A stretch of DNA of 5,610 bases, from assembly GCA_047620505.1 (NCBI GenBank), contig JBLHKS010000332.1, forward strand, positions 1 to 5,610. The letters are read 5' to 3'. The position numbers were made by a program, and so were the translations under genes. The notes under the pieces were generated by a model. It saw only the letters and a program-made list of their open reading frames with translations. It was not told the DNA's origin and searched no databases. Positions 1 to 5,610 of the stretch are shown here, one piece after another. Source of the stretch: JBLHKS01 sp047620505. Lineage in GTDB: Bacteria; Verrucomicrobiota; Verrucomicrobiia; Verrucomicrobiales; DEV007. The number at the start of each line of letters is the position of its first letter. Within the stretch, counting starts at the first letter, position 1.

Positions 1-787
1 TGTTGTGATTCCGACTCTTTTCGAGACTGATTCGAAGCCTGTAGATTCCGTCTTCTCAGCGTTGAGCTGCCGACCTCCTAGACCCCACTCGGCATCAAAA
101 AATCCAGAAAGTTTTCCACACCGTTGGGATTCAATATATCGCTTTAGTGTTTGATTCGTCTCGTGCAGCTGGGTGACCTGTGCTGCTAAAGATGCGAGAT
201 GCTCTTGGCTGGTCATTCGCTTCAGTAGATCTTGAAAAAGACCTGCCCACTGTTCTCGAAGCCATGCTTCTATTTCATGAAAGCGATCGAATGGGAAAAA
301 TGGATTGTTTTGCGGCAGAGATAGGATCTCGTCGATCATTCGAAAGATGTTGACGGAATCGACGTGCGCATAACTGATGTCAGTAGAATCTCGGTTCTTG
401 AGGAAAGTTCGATATTCCGCATAGACCGCCCTTTCTATTAGTATGTAAAGGGGGACGCCGTTTTCGGCTGCTGCCCTAAATTCCTCTCTTGTGATGCTGT
501 CGTAACGTATATAGAAATCTGCGTCGTCTTTATTGCTTTTGCCACTCCTCTCTGATCCGTATCTACCGCCGACAATAAGAATCATGATGTCTAAGAATCA
601 TGATGTCTGATTTCTGGGCTTCTCGATAGCACGATTCATCCAACGCTTGATCTGGCGCGTAAGCTATTGCGCCTTTCTCAGAAAGTAAGGGATCGAAACC
701 GAGGCTGTCTACAAATGCCTCGATGGCAGAGCGGAGGTGCTTGAGGTCGTAATATGTTGAACTAATGAATACCCGTGGTTTTGCCAT
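1..787 (-). pseudogene. DUF4062 (TIR-like) domain protein, frameshifted by a 16-bp tandem duplication and cut by the left window edge
   Basis: The ATG at 787-785 opens a frame that starts MAKPRVFISSTYYDLKHLR, the typical beginning of stand-alone DUF4062 proteins. As written, the frame stops at a TAG at 565-563 after 74 codons. The last nine residues are not family-like. Deleting one copy of the 16-bp repeat at 577-608 joins residue 65 (SDIMIL) to IVGGRYGSE and gives one open frame to base 1, 257 codons with no stop. In this restored product, residues 4-115 cover the DUF4062 domain: VFISST strand, central strand IMILIVGGRYG (62-72), and SITREEF helix (92-98). These are followed by LPQNNPFFPF (152-161), EQWAGLF (173-179), and a predicted coiled coil at about 189-216 with a heptad L195, V199, L202, N206, L209, I213. 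DUF4062 has a TIR-like fold and also occurs at the N-terminus of NACHT/STAND proteins; the function of the stand-alone form is not established. Hand-counted lines give about 46% G+C against about 60% for its neighbours, so it may be an acquired accessory gene. The frameshift is seen directly; whether it is biological or an assembly error cannot be told here. Confidence 0.85.
577..608. repeat. Perfect 16-bp tandem duplication (two copies) inside the DUF4062 gene
   Basis: The 16-base unit AAGAATCATGATGTCT occurs at 577-592 and again, without mismatch, at 593-608. The preceding T is also shared, so the match extends to 17 bases. Because 16 is not a multiple of three, the second copy shifts the reading frame of the DUF4062 gene. 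The protein motifs on either side join perfectly when one copy is removed, so the single-copy state is inferred to be ancestral. Confidence 0.95.
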
Positions 788-925
788 AATGAATTCGGTT
801 ATGAATTATAATTTTCCCAAGCCAACACGCGATTCTCTATTTTGCCTAGTCAAGGACCGCATGTCCGCAAGAATGGGGATGATGTCAAGGTGGTCCGCGC
901 GCGCCGGAAACGAGTCATTTTGTGC
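788..925. other. Intergenic gap between the multi-DUF haem protein gene and the DUF4062 gene
   Basis: This 138-bp stretch follows the TAA stop of the DUF1592-type gene and precedes the DUF4062 start on the same strand. The half nearest DUF4062 is AT-rich and holds the TATAAT described separately. The half nearest the haem protein gene has G+C-rich stretches and short inverted repeats, for example GGAC/GTCC around a five-base loop at 854-866. No stem is followed by a run of T on the minus strand, so I do not call an intrinsic terminator. It also marks the change from about 60% to about 46% G+C. Confidence 0.6.
805..810 (-). promoter_or_regulatory. Possible -10 element (TATAAT) upstream of the DUF4062 gene
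   Basis: On the minus strand a perfect TATAAT hexamer lies 17 bases upstream of the ATG at 787, inside an AT-rich stretch. A start of transcription at roughly 798 would give a very short leader of about ten bases. No good -35 hexamer sits 16-18 bases further upstream: the candidates are ATCGCG-like. A TTGACA is present at 888-883 on the minus strand but is much too far away. There is also no clear Shine-Dalgarno sequence before the ATG. This is a match by sequence only. Confidence 0.3.
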
Positions 926-3475
926 TTACTTCGTTGTGAAATTTTCGCTCAGAACCAAGGCCACAAACAAGTCCTGAAATCCGCCGTCGGCTTTCGAATT
1001 TTCATCCACGATTTCGGAAATTTCGTGGCGGTCGGCGTAGGTCAGATGACGGCCGGTGGCGTAGGTCATGAGTTTTTCCGCGAGACACTGACCAAACTCG
1101 TCGATGTGCTCGACGACGTAGGCCTTCAAATCGGAAACGTCGTGAAACTCGGCGCCATCCGGCATGGCGGCGTTGGCGTCGATTTTGATTTTGATCCCCG
1201 TTTCGGTTGCCGGGTAGTGAGTTCGCCAGCGGCCGATGGGGTCGAAATTTTCCAGAACGAAGCCTAACGGATCCATCTTGCGGTGACAGCCGGCGCAACT
1301 TTCTTCCGAGGTGTGTGCGGCCATCAAATCGCGAACGGTTTTGCTGCCGCGCGTGTCCGGCGTGATCGCCGGAACGTTTGTCGGGGGTGGGGGAGGGGCA
1401 TCGCCTAACACGTTCTCCAAAACCCAGACACCGCGCAGCACGGGTTGCGTGTCGACGCCGTTTGCGCTGGCCATCATCACGCTGGCCTGACCGAGAATGC
1501 CGCCATAGGGACTGCCTTTCGGAATTGAGACGCGGGTGATGTTCTTGGATTTCACGTCATCGCGGCCATAGATGCGGGTCGCGAGATCCTTGTTCAGGAA
1601 GGTGAAGTCAGGGGCGATGAAGGTTTGCAGCGGCAGGTTCTTACTGAGGATCTCCGAGAAGAATCGTTCGCTCTCCGCGATCATCGCGCTCCGGTCGGAC
1701 GGCTTGAAGTCCAGCAGCTGCTGGTCCGGCATGATCTCCGCCAAACGCCGAGTTCCGAGCCATTGGCCGGTGAAATTGGCGACGAAGCTCTGGATGCGCT
1801 TGTCTTTGAGCAGGCGGAGGGTTTCGGCTTTGAGGACCGCCGGATCTCTGAGTTTGCCCTGTTCGCTTAGTTGCCAAAGTCGACTGTCCGGCGGCGCTGT
1901 GGTGAGGAAATAAGAAAGCCGCGAGGCGAGGCCGAAGTGATCGAGCCGACCTGGATTGGTCTCGCGGTAAAGGAACTCGGGCGACACTAACACCGTGCGA
2001 ATTGCGAGATGCATCCCGTCCTCGAACGGATGCCCAGCGGCGAGATGATCCGCCACAATTTGGGTATAACCTTCGATCTCGGCGTCCGTCGCTGGGCGTC
2101 GGAACGCGCGGGGAAGAAAACGCGCCAGAATCGCTTCGATCTTCGCCTTTCCTTCCAGCTTGGATGCGTCTGCGACGAACTTCTCAAGCAGTTGCTGACG
2201 CTGGCGGTCATTGTCGTCTTCGACCGTCTTGGACGGCCCTTCGATGACTGCCTCATGCACGCAAAGCGCCGGGCCTTCTTCGAAAATCTGATACGAAATC
2301 GACTCGACATACTGCCGGGCCTGCTTGCCTATCATCTCGATCAGCTTCTTCGCTTCCGGCGAATCGACCGTCGCCTTCGAAAGGTCGAGATCTTCTGCCT
2401 CCATCTTCGCTTTAACCCGGTCCCAGCCGATCCCGCCGCGCAAACCGGTTCCATGTTTCACGGCCATCCATCCGGCAAGCAGCCGCGGATTCGCCGCAAA
2501 TTGCTCGCGAAGATAAGCCTCGAAATCTTTGCGGTTGGTGCTGTCCAAAGGCGCATTGGCGTAGAAGAAAATCGGCGTCTCGCCTCGGTAGAGATCAGCC
2601 TCACATTTAAACCATTCTGGCGTCTCAGTCGTGACCTCGTGTTCAGCCAGTTTGCGTAGTTTGAGTGGGTTGTCGTCGTTACCCTTGTCCTCCGCGGTGT
2701 TCTTCGCGTAGATGTGAAGCTGCATCGGTTCGCCATCGTCTCGACCGCCGAATGCCGAGAGTTTCACGGCGATGCGATATCGCCCGGATGCTTTCGCTTC
2801 GAAACTCGTTGGCCACGTGCAACTGCGCATCACGGTCGGCGTTCGCTGCGCCAGTCGCATCGAACCGTCGATCACCATGCTGGATGAATAGCTGATGGCC
2901 ATTTCATCGGGTAGGCGGCGCACGAGCGAAGATTCGATTAGCTTCGACGGCGGTGGAAACAGTTCGTCCGCGACCGTGACTGCCGCCTCGAAGTAAGCCT
3001 CCATCAGCGTCGGCGACAACGCCAAATCCTCGCCGATGTTGTCGAAGCCGTGCTCCACTCGGTCGGATGGAAAGCCCGGGAGAACTCGAAAGTCGAAGCC
3101 GAAGAGAGCCTCGATTGTGTTCTCGTATTCCTGTCGATTGAGCCGACGAAGCACCGTTCCACCTGTTTCGGAGTGCGCCAGCAGTTGCTGGTGGAGCCAA
3201 CTTGCGACAGCGCCGCGCTCGGCTGACTGCGGCTGCGTTTTGGCTTTGTCCGGCGGCATTTCGCCAGCGGCAAGGACATCGAACACGCGCTCGAAAAACT
3301 GCCGGGATTCCAGTTCGCTCCAATCGCGGTCGATCGCGTCATTCAAGCGGATCTCGCCCTTTTGACTCAGATCATCGTGGCAATCGAAGCAGTATTTCGA
3401 AAAGAACGGGTCAGGAAATTCAGCAGCGGCGACCGACGACGCGATCAAAGCTGCGGCAACGCAAAACCGCTTCAC
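926..3475 (-). CDS. Exported haem c-binding DUF1592/DUF1588 protein (planctomycete cytochrome C-like type)
   Basis: 849 residues. The start is GTG at 3475-3473 and overlaps the TGA of the upstream DUF1552 gene. It is supported by the signal peptide that directly follows: K2 R3, a hydrophobic stretch to A18, and likely cleavage at AAA/EF. Domains in order: an N-terminal cytochrome-like segment with CFDCH (29-33) and the GEMPP motif (71-75); DUF1587 at about 107-172 (RRLNRQEYENTI); a beta-rich middle at about 200-310; DUF1595 at about 445-504; DUF1592 at about 511-638; DUF1588 at about 655-750 with a second haem motif CAGCH (727-731); and DUF1585 at about 775-846. The length and order are normal for the family. 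Both CxxCH motifs imply covalent haem attachment outside the cytoplasm. The reaction is not established; a redox role is an inference from the haem motifs. It is almost certainly translated together with DUF1552. No truncation or frameshift is seen. Confidence in family assignment is high, in function low. Confidence 0.95.
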   Translation of the reverse strand: MKRFCVAAALIASSVAAAEFPDPFFSKYCFDCHDDLSQKGEIRLNDAIDRDWSELESRQFFERVFDVLAAGEMPPDKAKTQPQSAERGAVASWLHQQLLAHSETGGTVLRRLNRQEYENTIEALFGFDFRVLPGFPSDRVEHGFDNIGEDLALSPTLMEAYFEAAVTVADELFPPPSKLIESSLVRRLPDEMAISYSSSMVIDGSMRLAQRTPTVMRSCTWPTSFEAKASGRYRIAVKLSAFGGRDDGEPMQLHIYAKNTAEDKGNDDNPLKLRKLAEHEVTTETPEWFKCEADLYRGETPIFFYANAPLDSTNRKDFEAYLREQFAANPRLLAGWMAVKHGTGLRGGIGWDRVKAKMEAEDLDLSKATVDSPEAKKLIEMIGKQARQYVESISYQIFEEGPALCVHEAVIEGPSKTVEDDNDRQRQQLLEKFVADASKLEGKAKIEAILARFLPRAFRRPATDAEIEGYTQIVADHLAAGHPFEDGMHLAIRTVLVSPEFLYRETNPGRLDHFGLASRLSYFLTTAPPDSRLWQLSEQGKLRDPAVLKAETLRLLKDKRIQSFVANFTGQWLGTRRLAEIMPDQQLLDFKPSDRSAMIAESERFFSEILSKNLPLQTFIAPDFTFLNKDLATRIYGRDDVKSKNITRVSIPKGSPYGGILGQASVMMASANGVDTQPVLRGVWVLENVLGDAPPPPPTNVPAITPDTRGSKTVRDLMAAHTSEESCAGCHRKMDPLGFVLENFDPIGRWRTHYPATETGIKIKIDANAAMPDGAEFHDVSDLKAYVVEHIDEFGQCLAEKLMTYATGRHLTYADRHEISEIVDENSKADGGFQDLFVALVLSENFTTK

Positions 3476-4713
3476 GAAAACTGGTGATTCAAGTTCTGCT
3501 TGGCGTTCGAAAATGCTTCCGCCTCGATCCCCATCTGCTGGAGTAGAGTCAGATACACATCGCCCAGCAAATGCTCGCCATTCGCCGCTATGTGTTGTCC
3601 GTGATCGAACCCGCCGCCAGCCACGAGCGTCGGCAGATCGCGGTTCGAATGCCGGCTGGCGTCGCCCATGCCGGTTCCAGTGAGCACGATGGTTGAATCA
3701 AGCAGCGGGCGTCCCTCGGCGTCGGTCTTCGTCTTAAGTTGGCCGAGGAACTTGGCCAGAAGATTCATGTGTTCGAGTTCGACTCTAACAAGATCGCGAA
3801 TTTTGTCCGGATCGTTCCCGTGATGCGACAGCGCGTGATAACCGGCTCGCAACGTTTCGCCATCGAGCGTGAAGACCTGCCCGGCACCGGTGAGGAACAT
3901 GGTCAGGACGCGAGTCGAATCCGTTTCCAGCGCCAATGCCATCAAGTCGTAGAAAATCTCCTCGGCCTCCAACATCTGCGTCGGCGCGATCGGGTCGTAG
4001 TCTGGCAACTGGTAGTCGACTTCGGGGATCGGTTGGTCGATCCCGGCGCGGTGCTTCTGCATGCGCTGTTCAACCTCGCGGACTGACGTAAAGTACTCCT
4101 CCAATTTCTCGCGGTCGCGCGTGCTGACGCGTTGTTGCAGCCGCTTGGCCTCGTCGAGCACCTTGTCGACCGCGCTCTGCCCGCTCTCTAACAAATACTC
4201 CGTACGCTTACGATCGTAGGGCGATGCGAAGAGCTTGTTGTAGAACACGCTGGGGCGTTGGATCATGGGCAGCGCCACGCCGTGCTTGGTGTAGCTCATG
4301 TTGCGATACGACTCGCCCGCGGTGACCTGCATCGACGAAAACCGCGTCTGCCCACCGATCTCATCCGCCACGATCTGGTCCAGCGAAACATCCGCCTTCC
4401 GCTGGCCGCAGAGAAAATTATCCCACGCGTCGTGCCCGTTCTTCGCGCGGTGATCGAAACCGGAAAACACTGTAAAGTCGTCGCGGAGCGCCTCGACCGG
4501 CTTAAGCAGCGTCGTCAGTTCGTAATCCTTTCCGGTCTGCTTCGGATAAAACTCCGGCCTGTAGAACCCGAGATAAGCGCCAATACAAACGAGGCGTTTC
4601 GCGCGCGGTTCGTCAGCAGCTGCTGGCGCGGCAAACGATTCGAGCATCGGCAACGCGAGCGTGACACCGGTGGCGCGGAGGAAATGACGACGGCTTTGAT
4701 CTAGAGCAGACAT
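3472..4713 (-). CDS. DUF1552 protein with twin-arginine (Tat) signal
   Basis: 413 residues from ATG at 4713-4711. The N-terminus reads SRRHFLRATG (7-16), a twin-arginine motif, followed by a hydrophobic segment (17-32, VTLALPMLESFAAPAA) and an Ala-rich probable cleavage region near 30-33. This indicates export in a folded state and fixes the start. The remainder matches DUF1552, a family similar to DUF1501 proteins and distantly to the alkaline phosphatase superfamily. Recognisable blocks are FSGFDHRAKNGHDAW (83-97), YHALSHHGN (292-300), the segment STIVLTGTGMGDASRHSN (340-357) with LPTLVAGGGFDHGQH (360-374), and the terminal LLQQMGIEAEAF (390-401). Its substrate and activity are unknown. The histidines and aspartates in the last blocks could bind metal, but that is inference. 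Upstream there is only a weak purine-rich GAAGAA before the ATG. It overlaps the following DUF1592 gene, so the products are probably made together. The length is at the short end for the family. Confidence 0.94.
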   Translation of the reverse strand: MSALDQSRRHFLRATGVTLALPMLESFAAPAAADEPRAKRLVCIGAYLGFYRPEFYPKQTGKDYELTTLLKPVEALRDDFTVFSGFDHRAKNGHDAWDNFLCGQRKADVSLDQIVADEIGGQTRFSSMQVTAGESYRNMSYTKHGVALPMIQRPSVFYNKLFASPYDRKRTEYLLESGQSAVDKVLDEAKRLQQRVSTRDREKLEEYFTSVREVEQRMQKHRAGIDQPIPEVDYQLPDYDPIAPTQMLEAEEIFYDLMALALETDSTRVLTMFLTGAGQVFTLDGETLRAGYHALSHHGNDPDKIRDLVRVELEHMNLLAKFLGQLKTKTDAEGRPLLDSTIVLTGTGMGDASRHSNRDLPTLVAGGGFDHGQHIAANGEHLLGDVYLTLLQQMGIEAEAFSNAKQNLNHQFS

Positions 4714-4789
4714 GGGTATTCTTCGAAATTCACGGGCGATGGCCGGGTTGCCTTTCGATGCGCCGCTTTCGAATTAACAGTAGAACAAA
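4714..4789. other. Short intergenic spacer between the hydrolase and the DUF1552 gene
   Basis: 76 bases separate the TAG of the hydrolase from the ATG of DUF1552. I see no hairpin with a T-run and no good promoter hexamer pair on the minus strand. Read-through transcription from the hydrolase into the DUF1552/DUF1592 pair is therefore possible but unproven. Confidence 0.5.
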
Positions 4790-5610
4790 CTATCGCAATT
4801 GCTCTGCGAAAAATGCGAGCGCTGGTTCAATCGCAAACGCATGTCCTCCAGGCGGCGTGGTGAAGCTTGGAGACTCGCCGCCGGCCTGGCGATAAATCGG
4901 ATCGATCAACTTGAGGCAACGCTCGGCTTCTGTGGGCGGAAATCCATCCTGTTGGCCGTTGGAAATGTGTAAACCGCGCGGCGCGATGAGCAGAGCGAGC
5001 TCTGGCAGGTCGAACTCCGGCAGGAGCCCTGGAATCGCTCCGCAGCCACAGTGGCGATTGCGGTCGCGGATGAAGCTAACGCGCATGCTTCCAAAAATCC
5101 CTTGAACGCTCGCAGCCCGGACACGTGGCTCCATGGCAGCGGCGGTGAGAGCTAACAGGCCTCCTGTGGAAACCCCGGTGACTCCGACGCGTTCAGCATC
5201 GACGGCCGAATCGGCGAAGATGCGGTCGAGCAGAATCCGCTGATGTGCGAAGAGCAGGCTATACCAACCCCGACCTTCCAGGCGGAGGGCGCGGTCGAGA
5301 TCAAGATGCGTGTCTGCGCCCGGTTCCATGCCGATGTTTTCCATCGCGAACACAATATAGCCAGCGCGGGCAAACTCGGCGGCGCAGGCGTGCTGATAGC
5401 TATTAGGTTCGCTTAGAATCTGTGTCACTTTTCCGTGACCCATGAAACAAGCGATTGCAGCTCGCGGCTGCTTGGCGTCGTGGTTGCTCGGCGTCAATTT
5501 GAAGTAGCGGAAGAGCTGTTTGCCTTCGAACTGAACAAGAATCTCTTCTTGTTCGAATTGCGCGTTAGCCGTCGTCTCGCCAGCCGAGAACCCAACTTCT
5601 CCGTTATACG
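4790..5610 (-). CDS. Alpha/beta hydrolase (dienelactone hydrolase / acetylxylan esterase-like), N-terminus beyond the right edge
   Basis: The frame ends at TAG 4792-4790 and stays open to the right edge, giving at least 272 residues. A TTG at 5497-5495 could be read as a start, but the 37 codons upstream of it are open, contain no ATG or GTG, and read as plausible protein (EEILVQFEGKQLFRYFKL), so the true start most likely lies outside. Counting from that TTG as residue 1: an oxyanion-type MGHG (19-22), the nucleophile elbow GVSTGG with Ser110 (codon 5170-5168), the acid-loop NGQQDGFPP with Asp184, and the catalytic His in PGGHAF (His219). The segment CGCGAIPGLLPEFDLPELALLIAPRGL (150-176) resembles the block preceding the acid loop in acetylxylan esterase-like hydrolases. 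All three triad positions are present, so an active serine esterase or lactonase is expected; the substrate is not known. The signal peptide, if any, is outside the window. It lies upstream of and in line with the DUF1552/DUF1592 pair. Confidence 0.88.
   Translation of the reverse strand, partial: YNGEVGFSAGETTANAQFEQEEILVQFEGKQLFRYFKLTPSNHDAKQPRAAIACFMGHGKVTQILSEPNSYQHACAAEFARAGYIVFAMENIGMEPGADTHLDLDRALRLEGRGWYSLLFAHQRILLDRIFADSAVDAERVGVTGVSTGGLLALTAAAMEPRVRAASVQGIFGSMRVSFIRDRNRHCGCGAIPGLLPEFDLPELALLIAPRGLHISNGQQDGFPPTEAERCLKLIDPIYRQAGGESPSFTTPPGGHAFAIEPALAFFAEQLR

Noticed and set aside
535..558. In the restored DUF4062 frame, GSERSGKS (residues 72-79) fits the Walker A pattern GxxxxGKS.
   Set aside because: It falls where DUF4062 proteins have a conserved GRYGSE followed by a variable loop, and no Walker B or other NTPase motif follows. 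It is most likely a chance fit.
883..888. A perfect TTGACA on the minus strand (888-883) suggested a promoter for the DUF4062 gene.
   Set aside because: The hexamers 16-18 bases downstream are GACATG-like and do not resemble a -10 element. The TATAAT at 810-805 is more than 70 bases away.
854..905. Short inverted repeats and a GC-rich CGCGCGCG stretch after the DUF1592 gene looked like a terminator.
   Set aside because: Stems are only four or five base pairs, or have long loops, and no T-run follows on the minus strand.
842..1267. A 141-codon plus-strand frame spanning the end of the DUF1592-type gene and the gap.
   Set aside because: Most of it is antisense to the DUF1585 segment, with no family-like motif and no ribosome binding site. 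It is treated as a shadow.
2009..2659. A 216-codon open frame on the plus strand opposite the DUF1592-type gene.
   Set aside because: It lies entirely inside a well-supported gene, lacks any recognisable family pattern, and is the kind of shadow frame expected in G+C-rich coding sequence.
5495..5497. TTG as the start codon of the hydrolase.
   Set aside because: The frame upstream is open to the window edge with a plausible protein sequence, so the gene is better read as partial.

Overview
The window holds four protein-coding loci, all read on the minus strand, and no RNA genes, CRISPR arrays or recognisable insertion sequences. In transcription order (right to left) they are: an alpha/beta hydrolase cut by the right edge; a DUF1552 protein with a twin-arginine signal; a large DUF1587/DUF1595/DUF1592/DUF1588/DUF1585 protein with two haem c motifs; and a DUF4062 gene that is cut by the left edge and frameshifted inside the window. 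The two middle families, expanded in the PVC group (Planctomycetota, Verrucomicrobiota) and also seen in Acidobacteriota and Myxococcota, suggest an environmental bacterium of that kind. The genus cannot be told from this sequence.

Region 926-5610 is ordinary chromosome-like sequence, about 60% G+C in hand-counted lines. The DUF1552 and multi-DUF genes are translationally coupled: the TGA of the first overlaps the GTG start of the second. They appear to form an exported pair, one carrying a Tat signal and the other a Sec-type signal with c-type haem motifs. The hydrolase lies 76 bp upstream on the same strand and may belong to the same transcript. The biochemical role of the DUF1552/DUF1592 pair is not established. 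A role in extracytoplasmic oxidation or breakdown of complex organic matter is only an inference.

Region 1-787 differs: about 46% G+C in hand-counted lines, separated by a 138-bp AT-leaning gap, and encoding a DUF4062 (TIR-like fold) protein. Its frame is broken by an exact 16-bp tandem duplication (577-592 and 593-608). Removing one copy restores an open frame to the window edge that matches the family through the whole TIR-like domain and into a coiled coil. This is the most notable observation in the window. It could be a recent inactivating mutation, a reversible slipped-strand switch, or an assembly error. I did not find convincing evidence of a wholly new multi-gene system.
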